64,000 bases of DNA from Actinomadura pelletieri DSM 43383. Its GTDB lineage: Bacteria; Actinomycetota; Actinomycetes; Streptosporangiales; Streptosporangiaceae. The translations under genes were made by a program, and so were the position numbers. Positions 15,991 to 23,909 of the stretch are shown one piece after another. A model generated the notes under the pieces. It did no database searches and had not been told where the DNA came from. It worked only from the letters and a program-made list of their open reading frames with translations. Every line of letters begins with the position of its first letter. The stretch's first letter is position 1. Location of the stretch: the NCBI RefSeq assembly GCF_003634705.1, contig NZ_RBWU01000005.1:310001-374000 (forward strand). The letters are read 5' to 3'.

Positions 15991-18900
15991 CCGCCTCCGG
16001 AAGGCCCTGTCGGCCATCGGCCCGCCCCCGGACGCCCGCGAACTCAGCGAGATGCTGTGGCTCGCCTGCCATCTCTCCCCGCAGGAGAAGAGACCTCCGA
16101 TCGCCCCTTCGGAGGTGAGGGAGCCGTTCGGGGGTGACGCCGGTCGGCCTCCCGCTCCCTGGGACGCTCGCTCGGCTCCCGAAGGTGCTCCCGCCGCGCC
16201 TGATCTCGCGCCCCTGCCCCTGGTCCCGCTGCTCCCCCCGCCTTCTCCGCCTCGTATGCCCGATGTCGAACCCGTGGGTGAGGCCGTCGAGGTGCTCGTG
16301 CCGACCGCGCCGATGCTGGCGAACCCGCTCGGCGTGCAGCGGGCGTTACGTCCGCTCAAGCGCCGCGTTCCGTCCAGGCACCGTTTCGAGCTGGACGAGG
16401 ACGCGACCGCCGCCCGCGTCGCCGACACCGGTCTGTGGACGCCCGTTCTCGTCTCGGCGCCGGAACGCTGGCTGACGCTGAGCCTCGTCGTCGACACCGG
16501 CCCGACGATGCGGCTCTGGCGTCCCCTCGCCCGCGAACTGACCGAGGTCCTGCTCCGGCAGGGCGCGTTCCAGGACGTTCACCTCAGCCACCTCGACACC
16601 ACGGGCCGCATCACCTCGGCCCCCGGTTCGCCGCCCCGGGACCCGGCGACGCTCCTCGGCGGATCCGGCCGGCACGCCGTGCTGGTCCTGTCCGACTGCT
16701 CCGGCCCGCACTGGTGGGACGGACGCGCCGCCCGCGCCGTCCGCCGCTGGGCACGGATCGGACCCACCGCGATCCTCCAGCCCCTCGCCGAACGTCTCTG
16801 GCGACGCACCGCCGCGCCCGCCGTCCCCGGCGTCGCCGCCCTCCCCCGCCCGGCCGCGCCGAACACCGACCTGAGCTTCACCCCGTACGACGGCCCGTCG
16901 GCGACCGGTGTCCCCGTGCCCGTTCTGGAGGTCGCGCCCCGCTGGTTCGGCGCGTGGGCCCGGCTCATCTCCGGCTCCGGCCCGCAGCCCGCCGCCGTCG
17001 CGTCGTTCCCGGCCCGCCCGTCCGGGGCCGCTCCGCTGCGGCGGGAACGCGAACTGCCGATCGCCGAGCGCGTCCGTCGTTTCCTCGCCTCCGCCTCCCC
17101 GGCCGCCGCCGAACTCGCGGCCCACGTCGCCGTCTCCGTCCCGTCCCTGCCGGTGATGCGCCTCATCCAGCACCGCGTCCTCGGCGGCTCGGGCCCGGGT
17201 CAGCTCGCGGAGGTCCTGCTGAGCGGACTTCTGCGGCCCGTCGGCGGCGTCCGGTACGAGTTCGTCCCTGGCGCCCGCGAAGCCCTCCTGGACACTCTTC
17301 CGCGTCCCGAGGCCCTGCACACGCGCCACGTCCTGGAAGCCGTCTCCACCGAGATCGAACGCCGCGCGGGCACGTCCACCGACCTGTTCCGCGCCCTCAT
17401 CCCCGCCGACGGCGGCCCCGTCACCCTCACCGCGGACACCGACCACTTCGCCCTCGTCACCCCCGAGACCCGCGCCCACCTCGCACCTCCCCCGCTCTCC
17501 GCCATTCCCGACCTGCCCACCGGCATGGACGACCGGCTGATGCTCGCCGACGCGGGCCCACCCCCGTCGGGGCGTCCGTCAGCAACGAACGTCGACGTGC
17601 TCGGGCTGAACGGCGTCGGTCCCGGCCAGACCTTCAGTGACGCGTGGTCCCTGCCGCCGTCCATGCCTCGTGACCCCGCCATCGGCCACGACCCGGAGGG
17701 GAACGTCGTTTCCCTTTACCCGCTCGACCTGTCATCGGGTATTCCTCATGGCCTGATCGTGGGCGAAACCGAGGCTCGACAACGTGCCGTACGCGCCATC
17801 GTCCTCGCGCTCGCCGGGGGCCATGCCCCGTGGGACCTCACCTTCGCCTTCGCGGGCCTGGGGGAACACCCTCTCGGCGAACCCCTCGCTCTGCCACACG
17901 TCCGTTACTCCGAAGATGAACTGCTCGGACATCCGGACAGCCTCCGGCAGTTCATCGAATATCTCTCGGACACGGTCGCCTCCCGCTCAACGTCGGAGAC
18001 ACAGCCGCGCCTCCTCCTCGTGGTCGACCTGTCGCTCACCTTCCCGTCCAGCCGACGAGAGATCGGTGAAGCGCTCCTCACACTCGCTCAGCGAGGACGG
18101 TCGCTCGGCGTCCAACTCCTGCTCAGCTCGGCGACCGTCGAGGACACCACGATGTGGAACCGCTTCCTGCCGTTGCTCGGCTGGCGCATCACGGCGAGTC
18201 GCCTTCCTCCCGCAGAACTGCGACGTGTGCTCGGACAGGCTGCCCTGCCGTTCCCCGACGAGCGAACGGCCTACCTGCTGGCGGGCGGTGGCGCTCCACG
18301 GCGTTTCCGAGTCGCGCTCGAGCCGCCACGAGAGGTCGTCGACGACTTCGTCACCTGGGTCCGGAGGTTCGGTCTTCCCGGAAAGCCTTCGTTGCCTCTC
18401 CGCCTGCATGCCGACGCCCTCCCCGCTGCCAGCGGAGGACGCATACCGATCGGGTTCGAGGTCGACACGCTGAAGCCGGTTTTCGTGGACTTCGACTGGG
18501 ATCCGCATCTCCTGGTCACGGGGCGGAACGGATCCGGCCGCGCGAACCTGCTACGCCTGCTGATCGAAGGGATCACTGCGGGGTCCGACCGCTCCTTCGT
18601 CTATGTCCTCGACTCTTTCGGGATTATTTGGACTCTCGCCGAAGAGTTCGGTTTCCCCGAGCCGGTAGGACCCCGGGTCACCTATACGGACTCACCCTCG
18701 GATTTCGTCGGGATTCTTGGGAGCCTGGTGGCCATAAGCCCCTCTTCGAACACCGATGTCTATCTGTTCGTCATCGACCGCGACGTCGGGCTTGAGTCCC
18801 TGTCGCTGGCCCTGCGGTCCATGTTGGGCAGGGGGGCGCATCTGATTTTGGCAGGGCATCTCACCTTCCCCGACCAGCGCATGGATCCGCTGGTTCCCAT

Positions 18901-19072
18901 CCTTCACCAGCGCGGAAGTTCGGCGGTTCTGCTGGGCTCCATCGAGAGCGAGGAGGCAAGGCTGTACCAGGCGGCCCCTGCCCCCTCGCCTGCGCCTGTC
19001 GGACGGGGCGTGCTGGTGCAGGGTGGGCGGCGGCGGGTCATCCAGGTCGCGCACACGGCGCCGAGAGCGTGA
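15980..19072 (+). CDS. SAV_2336-like vWA protein fused to two degenerate EccC/FtsK-type ATPase modules
   Basis: 1030 residues from the ATG at 15980, inside the end of the MoxR gene. Residues 1-105 are a helix plus Pro-rich linker. Residues 105-350 look like the SAV_2336 vWA-type domain: LSLVVDTGPTM (167-177), VLVLSDCSG (234-242). A helical region (360-510) follows. Residues 565-790 and 818-1025 each resemble the C-terminal ATPase repeats of type VII secretion EccC (LPHV, RGRSLGVQLLLSS; IPIGFEVDTLKPVFVDFDWD, DPHLLVTG). Neither can bind ATP normally: the first P-loop reads VGETEARQRA, the second TGRNGSGRAN with Arg in place of Lys, and the Walker B sites read VVDLSL and VIDRDV without the Glu. 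The modules are therefore probably structural or peptide-binding. The fusion is the strangest protein in the window. Confidence 0.75.
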   Translation: MTIDRLRKALSAIGPPPDARELSEMLWLACHLSPQEKRPPIAPSEVREPFGGDAGRPPAPWDARSAPEGAPAAPDLAPLPLVPLLPPPSPPRMPDVEPVGEAVEVLVPTAPMLANPLGVQRALRPLKRRVPSRHRFELDEDATAARVADTGLWTPVLVSAPERWLTLSLVVDTGPTMRLWRPLARELTEVLLRQGAFQDVHLSHLDTTGRITSAPGSPPRDPATLLGGSGRHAVLVLSDCSGPHWWDGRAARAVRRWARIGPTAILQPLAERLWRRTAAPAVPGVAALPRPAAPNTDLSFTPYDGPSATGVPVPVLEVAPRWFGAWARLISGSGPQPAAVASFPARPSGAAPLRRERELPIAERVRRFLASASPAAAELAAHVAVSVPSLPVMRLIQHRVLGGSGPGQLAEVLLSGLLRPVGGVRYEFVPGAREALLDTLPRPEALHTRHVLEAVSTEIERRAGTSTDLFRALIPADGGPVTLTADTDHFALVTPETRAHLAPPPLSAIPDLPTGMDDRLMLADAGPPPSGRPSATNVDVLGLNGVGPGQTFSDAWSLPPSMPRDPAIGHDPEGNVVSLYPLDLSSGIPHGLIVGETEARQRAVRAIVLALAGGHAPWDLTFAFAGLGEHPLGEPLALPHVRYSEDELLGHPDSLRQFIEYLSDTVASRSTSETQPRLLLVVDLSLTFPSSRREIGEALLTLAQRGRSLGVQLLLSSATVEDTTMWNRFLPLLGWRITASRLPPAELRRVLGQAALPFPDERTAYLLAGGGAPRRFRVALEPPREVVDDFVTWVRRFGLPGKPSLPLRLHADALPAASGGRIPIGFEVDTLKPVFVDFDWDPHLLVTGRNGSGRANLLRLLIEGITAGSDRSFVYVLDSFGIIWTLAEEFGFPEPVGPRVTYTDSPSDFVGILGSLVAISPSSNTDVYLFVIDRDVGLESLSLALRSMLGRGAHLILAGHLTFPDQRMDPLVPILHQRGSSAVLLGSIESEEARLYQAAPAPSPAPVGRGVLVQGGRRRVIQVAHTAPRA

Positions 19073-19081
19073 ACATCCGTA

Positions 19082-19099
19082 TTGGATCGTGCTGTCCAG
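19082..19099. promoter_or_regulatory. Imperfect dyad upstream of TetR gene
   Basis: TTGGA (19082-19086) and TCCAG (19095-19099) face each other across 8 bases, 20 bases before the TetR start. The position fits an autoregulatory operator, but the arms are short and one pair mismatches. Confidence 0.3.
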
Positions 19100-19118
19100 A
19101 ACGGGTACGGTGAGGCTT

Positions 19119-19694
19119 ATGGCGCGGCCGAGGATGTTCGAGGAGGGGCGGGCGGTGGAGGCCGCCATGCGGGCGTTCTGGGCGGACGGCTACGAGGCGA
19201 CCTCGACACAGACCTTGTGCGAGGTGACGGGCCTCGGGCGCAGCAGCATCTACAACACGTTCCGCAGCAAGCACGACCTGTTCGAGAAGGCGCTGACCCG
19301 CTACATGGACGGCAGGACGGCCAACATCATCGAGGTTCTGGAGGACGGCGCCCGCCCGGTGCGGGAGCGGCTGCGGACGATCCTGGACTGGGCCGTCCGT
19401 CCCGACGCCGACGACCCGGCCGGGTGCCTGGTGGTCAACACGATGGTGGAGATGGCGCCGCGCGACGAGGCGACGGCCGAGCGGCTGCAGCGGGATCTAC
19501 GGCGGCGGCTGGACGCGCTGACCGCCGCCATCGAGGAAGGGATGCGGGCCGGTGAGATCGACGCCGGCAAGGACGCGCGGACGCTGGCGCACTTCGTCGT
19601 CACGACGGTCAGCGGGATGCAGGTCGCGGCGCGCGGCGGTGCCGACGAGCGGACCCTGGCCGCGATCGCCGACACCGCCATGAACGCCATCTGA
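19119..19694 (+). CDS. TetR family transcriptional regulator
   Basis: 191 residues from the ATG at 19119 (MARPRMFEEGRAVEAAM); an in-frame extension upstream would overlap the preceding gene and is rejected. The HTH is GYEATSTQTLCEVTGLGRSSIYNTFRSKHDLF (about 24-55). The C-terminal ligand domain has CLVVNTMVEMAPRDEA, typical of the AcrR/NemR-like subgroup in which this part senses electrophiles or small drugs. No obvious target gene is adjacent on the same strand; the gene ends 2 bases from the convergent secreted-protein gene. The small dyad just upstream suggests self-control. Confidence 0.8.
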   Translation: MARPRMFEEGRAVEAAMRAFWADGYEATSTQTLCEVTGLGRSSIYNTFRSKHDLFEKALTRYMDGRTANIIEVLEDGARPVRERLRTILDWAVRPDADDPAGCLVVNTMVEMAPRDEATAERLQRDLRRRLDALTAAIEEGMRAGEIDAGKDARTLAHFVVTTVSGMQVAARGGADERTLAAIADTAMNAI

Positions 19695-19696
19695 CA

Positions 19697-20950
19697 TCAG
19701 GCGCAGGAGTCGTCGTGGAACGCCCACAGGGCGCGTTTGCGGGCGTACTCGGCGACCGTCCAGATGAGGTGTTGGCCGCGGTAACAGGACAGGTCCTCGG
19801 GGCCGTGGGAAATGGTGCGGTGGGTGACACGGCCCCAGTCGCGTCGGTCGCGGATGGTGCTGAGGAGTCTGCCGCGCTTCGTGCCGTGGCCCTGGGTGAA
19901 CCACCAGTGTCCGCGCGTCCTGACTCCGCCCTGGATCCTGTCGCCGGGGAGGGTGTCGGACCAGTCGGCGTGGACGACACCGGGCCCCGACAGCGCCCCG
20001 AGGGGCCAGGTGACGACGCGTCCGCGCGAATCCTTCGGGAGACACCACTCGCCCGCGATGAGGGTGTGGCGAAGGAGGGTGCGGTCGACCCCGAGCCAGG
20101 ACATGCGCAGCGGGCCGGAGCCCGCGCATCTGGGGCCCGGCCAGCCGTGGGCGAAGATCCAGCCGCCCGTCTGCGGCATGACGAAGCGGTGGCCGTGGGC
20201 GTAGTACTTGTCGCCGTGGAGGCCGACCCGGTCGGGGTGGCCGGTCGAGCCCGCCCTGCTGCCGTTCAGGTCGTAGATCTGCCGCGTGTCGAATTCGCGG
20301 ATGCCGTGGTGGGTGTCGGCGATGTACAGCTTGTCGCCGTACCAGACGATGCCCCCGGCGTGGATGTCGATGTCGGAGTAGGTCGGCCGTCCGCGCCTCA
20401 TCGTCGGCTGGACGAGCAGGACATGCCGGTACGCGCCCCGGTCGGGGGCGACGAACGTGAGCTTGATGCGGCCGCTGTCGTGCCAGGACACCAGGAGGGG
20501 CCGTCCGCCGCCGCTCAACCGTTCGGTCGCCGTCGCGTCCGAGACGCTCGTGACGCCCTGTGGCAGCCAGGTCCTGGTCTCGGTGTCGGCCTTGTTGAAG
20601 CAGAGCACGCGGGCGCCCGGGGGTACGGCGGCCGGTTCGCCGCAGCCGCGGCCGAGCCCGCGGTGCCCGGACGAGCCGAGCAGCGCGTTGACGTCGATCC
20701 GGCGGAGTCTGCCGTCGAGGGCACGCAAGGGGACGCTTCGGTCGGGGCCGCGGTGCAGGTCGAACTGGCGGAGGCCCGGTGCCGGTGGGGGCGTGGGCGC
20801 CGCGTGGGCGACGTCCGGCGTGAGCACTGCCAGCTGGACGGTCACGGCGAGCGCCGCGACGTCCCTGCGGCGAACCCCCGTCGCCGTACGCTGCGAGATG
20901 ATCACATTCCGCAACGTAACCCGGCCGGACGTCGCCGTCGGCAACGACAT
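19697..20950 (-). CDS. Secreted protein of unknown function (possible beta-propeller)
   Basis: 417 residues as written from the ATG at 20950; a GTG at 20905 would leave a better-sized signal peptide (RRRDVAALAVTVQLAVLTPDVAHA). The mature part is rich in Trp, Gly, His and Asp with motifs such as SDIDIHAGGIVWYGDKLYIA, DTHHGIREFDTRQIYDL and GHWWFTQGHG, which recall strand ends of propeller folds. Two Cys pairs are possible (GRGCGEP/VLCFNKA and CAGSG/EWCLPK). No catalytic motif or family recognised. It should be exported. It is convergent with the TetR gene. Confidence 0.6.
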   Translation of the reverse strand: MSLPTATSGRVTLRNVIISQRTATGVRRRDVAALAVTVQLAVLTPDVAHAAPTPPPAPGLRQFDLHRGPDRSVPLRALDGRLRRIDVNALLGSSGHRGLGRGCGEPAAVPPGARVLCFNKADTETRTWLPQGVTSVSDATATERLSGGGRPLLVSWHDSGRIKLTFVAPDRGAYRHVLLVQPTMRRGRPTYSDIDIHAGGIVWYGDKLYIADTHHGIREFDTRQIYDLNGSRAGSTGHPDRVGLHGDKYYAHGHRFVMPQTGGWIFAHGWPGPRCAGSGPLRMSWLGVDRTLLRHTLIAGEWCLPKDSRGRVVTWPLGALSGPGVVHADWSDTLPGDRIQGGVRTRGHWWFTQGHGTKRGRLLSTIRDRRDWGRVTHRTISHGPEDLSCYRGQHLIWTVAEYARKRALWAFHDDSCA

Positions 20951-21031
20951 GACCTCGGAAAAGGCAACTTAGTTTTCGGTGATCATGGCGCCGGAGCGGG
21001 GAACGGGGAACCGTCGTTCTCGTACGCGGGT

Positions 21032-21070
21032 CATGGGCGGGGCGGCCCTGGGATGCCCGCCCCGCCCATG
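21032..21070 (-). terminator. Strong hairpin after the M6 metalloprotease gene
   Basis: Perfect 14-bp arms, CATGGGCGGGGCGG (21032-21045) and CCGCCCCGCCCATG (21057-21070), with an 11-base loop, placed 8 bases beyond the stop of the M6 protease gene. There is no T-run, as is common for actinomycete terminators. It would also stop any transcript coming from the other side. Confidence 0.75.
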
Positions 21071-21078
21071 AGATCAGA

Positions 21079-23145
21079 TCAGCGCAGCTCGCAGGAACCG
21101 GTGTCGGACTTCGACCGGTCGCTCTCCGAGGTGGCCGTCAGTTGGAGGGTCGCGAGGCGGTTGGCGCCCGGGTCGGGCTTCGCCCACACCTCGACCTTCG
21201 TCGCGGCCCCCGCCTGGGCGGTGGCCAGTTCGTTCGGCAGCCAGGTCTTCCAGCCGCCGCCCGCGACGGCGGCCTTGAGCCGGAACACGTCGGAGCCGTA
21301 GTGGCCGGTGCCGCCCTTGCCCGTGTTCTGGAGCGTCAGCGTGCACTTCTTCCAACCCGCGGGGGTCTGCTCGGCCTTGCCGTCGTCGAGCTGCACGCCG
21401 CGCTGCTGCGACCCGGCGCCGTCCAGGGACCGGACGCCGACCGTGTAGGAGAGGATGCCCTTCGCGTCACGCTGGACGTCGAGGACGTAGAAGTGCAGCC
21501 GGTTGGCCTGGTCGACGTACTCGTACTCGCTGCCCGAGCCGGTTCCCGCGTGGTACAGGGAGTCCGACAGTTGGCGGTAGTCGCCGATCGTCATCTTCAC
21601 CGGGGTGCCGTCCGGCAGGACGAAGTCGACCTTGTCGATGTCCTGCGGGTTGGCGTCCTTGACCCAGATGAACGGGGCGTCGTCCTGGTTCTTGGTCTTC
21701 GCCAGCAGGACACCGGAGTCCGGAGTGAAGGAGTCGGTGCCCATCCGGTCCACGACTTCGAGGGTGTAATTCTCGTAGCCGCCGCCGTCGCACAGCGGGT
21801 CGGTGCGGGCGTCGCACCTCGGGCTCTTGTCGCCGCCGGAGCCGAGTTTCAGGTTGATGCCCGAGAGACCGCCCTGACCGGGCTGGACGGCGCGGGCCGT
21901 GACCTTCGCGACCGCCATGCCGGACGAGGCGAGCCCGTCGCGGGTGAGCTGGAGCACGTGGTTCGGGTCGACGATGTTCAGCTTCAACTTGTTGCGCAGC
22001 ATGTGCTGGGCGCCCATGGACGCGCCGCCGGTCGCCGGGATCGTCCAGCGGCTGTGCGGTCCGCCGGGCCCGTTGAAGGTGCCACGGCTCAGCATCTCCC
22101 ACGGCCCGCTGTAGGCGCGGCGCGGCGGGTCGCCGTACGGGTTGTTGTAGTTGTCGCCGATGCCGAGAATGTGGCTGAACTCATGGGCGAACACCGACAT
22201 GCCGGAGCTTTCGGCCTGGGTGGACGACTCGCCGGGGACGGCGTTCGGCCAGATCGTGGAACCGGCCTGCCAGGACGTCCAGGGGACGTACCGGGTCCGC
22301 ACCCAGTTGGTGAGCCTGGAGTCGCCCGGCCCCCACTCCCTCGGCACCTTCTCCTTCGTGCCGAACTTCATCTCGCCGAACTCCTGCCAGGTGGACGACT
22401 CGTCCTGCCCGGCGCTGAGGTAGAAGACGAAGTCGAACCTGTTCGCCGTCTCCGAACCGACGTCGGCGACCCACGCCGCCCGCGCGTCCTTGCGCAGGTC
22501 CCGGTTGCACGTGTCGCCCGCGGGACAGCCCGTCCCGCCCTGCATGCTGTCCACGCCGTACTCGTGGTCCTTGGCGGGCATCTTGTACGCGCCGAACGCC
22601 GTAAGGTTCACGCCGTACCGGCCGCCCGAGTCCTCCATCCAGTACTCGTGGAGGGTGTGGCCGTGGTTGAGGGCCTGCGGCTTGTTGAGGAAGTCCTGGT
22701 AGAACTTCGCGACCTGGGAGCGCGGCACGTCCCCGACCTGGACGGGGTTACCGAAGATCGTGGAGTTCTTCGGCTGGGTCACGGCGAACGGCTGGTTGGA
22801 GTAGTCGACGAGCACCACCGCGCCGTTGAAGTTGCGCACCGACCCCTTCCGGGCCGGGTCGGCCCAGGTCGTGCCCGGGATCTGCGTGTAGTCGTCCCAC
22901 GTCATCGTGTCGGGGAGCTCGTAGTTCTGCGGGTCGATGGGTTTCGGCTCACCGGGCGCGAAGCGGCGGGGGGAGGCCTGAGTCTCCTGCCACGGCTGTG
23001 TCTGCGGCCAGTGCCGCATCTGCCACGGGTTGGCGGTCGGTTTCGGGATCGGGGGCGTCGGCTGAGCGACGGCCGGGAGGGCCGCGAGTCCCACGACCAG
23101 CGCCACCGCCGCCGCGGGCACCAACAGCATCTTCTTGGCGGGCAT
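21079..23145 (-). CDS. Secreted M6-family zinc metalloprotease
   Basis: 688 residues; AGGGGAG stands just before the ATG. Signal peptide of about 28 residues (MLLVPAAAVALVVGLAALPAVAQ), then a propeptide-like Pro-rich stretch. The catalytic domain carries the metzincin-like zinc motif HEFSHILGIGD (His321, Glu322, His325, Asp331), as in M6 peptidases (immune inhibitor A / camelysin-related group). A second Cys pair (GCPAGDTCNRD) is near 206-213. The region after about 360 (SGINLKLGSGGDKSPRCDARTD ... ENYTLEVVDR ... VGVRSLDG) is beta-rich and ends in a small CARDB/immunoglobulin-like module. It should degrade extracellular protein. A dedicated terminator follows it. Confidence 0.85.
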   Translation of the reverse strand: MPAKKMLLVPAAAVALVVGLAALPAVAQPTPPIPKPTANPWQMRHWPQTQPWQETQASPRRFAPGEPKPIDPQNYELPDTMTWDDYTQIPGTTWADPARKGSVRNFNGAVVLVDYSNQPFAVTQPKNSTIFGNPVQVGDVPRSQVAKFYQDFLNKPQALNHGHTLHEYWMEDSGGRYGVNLTAFGAYKMPAKDHEYGVDSMQGGTGCPAGDTCNRDLRKDARAAWVADVGSETANRFDFVFYLSAGQDESSTWQEFGEMKFGTKEKVPREWGPGDSRLTNWVRTRYVPWTSWQAGSTIWPNAVPGESSTQAESSGMSVFAHEFSHILGIGDNYNNPYGDPPRRAYSGPWEMLSRGTFNGPGGPHSRWTIPATGGASMGAQHMLRNKLKLNIVDPNHVLQLTRDGLASSGMAVAKVTARAVQPGQGGLSGINLKLGSGGDKSPRCDARTDPLCDGGGYENYTLEVVDRMGTDSFTPDSGVLLAKTKNQDDAPFIWVKDANPQDIDKVDFVLPDGTPVKMTIGDYRQLSDSLYHAGTGSGSEYEYVDQANRLHFYVLDVQRDAKGILSYTVGVRSLDGAGSQQRGVQLDDGKAEQTPAGWKKCTLTLQNTGKGGTGHYGSDVFRLKAAVAGGGWKTWLPNELATAQAGAATKVEVWAKPDPGANRLATLQLTATSESDRSKSDTGSCELR

Positions 23146-23203
23146 GTCTCCCCTACCTCTGGTGGGTTGCGGGAGAAAAGTAGAGAAAGGGGGATACGTC
23201 CGG

Positions 23204-23731
23204 CTACGGCCGACTTAGCCGATCTATCACTGTTTGCCCTGGCATGTCGGACACTGAACCCAGGTCAGGCCGGTCGGCGGACGGGGCGTCGAGCGGCCGA
23301 CCGATCAGCCGGGACAGCACGATCGCCGTCTTCGTCGCCGTGATGTTGTCCTCGCGGCGCAGCCGTTCGAGGGTCTGCTCCAAATGCTGGATGTCGCGGG
23401 CCCGCACATGCACCAGGGCGCTGGCGTCACCGCTGATCGTGTACGCCGCGACGACCTCCGGATGGCCCCGGACGCTTGAGTGGATCTCCTCGGGGGACGT
23501 CGCACCCGTGCAGAAGATCTCGATGAAGGCCTCGGTCGTCCAGCCGAGCGCGGCGGGGTCGACGACGGCGGCGAAGCCGTTGATGACGCCGTCCGCGCGG
23601 AGCCGGTCGACGCGCCGCTTCACCGCCGGGGCCGACAGCCCGACCTCGGCGCCGATCTGCGCGTACGAGGCACGACCGTCTTCCAGGAGGCATGCAACGA
23701 TCCGCCGGTCCAGCTCATCAAGACGCAACAA
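23204..23731 (-). CDS. Lrp/AsnC family transcriptional regulator
   Basis: 175 residues from a TTG at 23731 (or the next TTG at 23728); AGGGGG lies 6-9 bases upstream and the first domain begins immediately (LRLDELDRRIVACLLEDGRASYAQIGAEVGLS). The HTH is residues 20-60 and the RAM effector domain follows (EAFIEIFCTGATSPEEIHSSVRGHPEVVAAYTISGDASALVHV). A C-terminal tail of about 30 residues is unusual. It is divergent from rocD, so it very likely responds to an amino acid such as ornithine or arginine and controls rocD; that is inference from position. The sequence CCGACTTAG occurs at its ribosome-binding site and again at its 3' end. Confidence 0.85.
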   Translation of the reverse strand: MLRLDELDRRIVACLLEDGRASYAQIGAEVGLSAPAVKRRVDRLRADGVINGFAAVVDPAALGWTTEAFIEIFCTGATSPEEIHSSVRGHPEVVAAYTISGDASALVHVRARDIQHLEQTLERLRREDNITATKTAIVLSRLIGRPLDAPSADRPDLGSVSDMPGQTVIDRLSRP

Positions 23732-23909
23732 ACAACACCCCCTAAGTCGGTTTTTGTCATTGGTCGACGGTCGATCCCGAACATACGCTGGATATGGACC
23801 GGCGGCCACCTGCCCCGCCCGGCCCCTTCCCTCCGACACCGGATCGCCGTCCGGTGTCCCCGCCATGCCCGGACCCGTCCGGCCCCGGGCCGAGCCGTGA
23901 AGGAGCGTC

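Noticed and set aside
13570..16497. Very long open frame (975 codons) on the minus strand across the protease and MoxR genes
   Set aside because: It is antisense to two proteins with intact catalytic motifs; its translation has no recognisable domain and is typical of open antisense frames in GC-rich DNA.
12995..19072. Possible full type VII (ESX) secretion locus because of EccC-like modules
   Set aside because: No WXG100 proteins, EccB, EccD, EccE or mycosin are present; the EccC-like parts are inactive and fused to a vWA protein.
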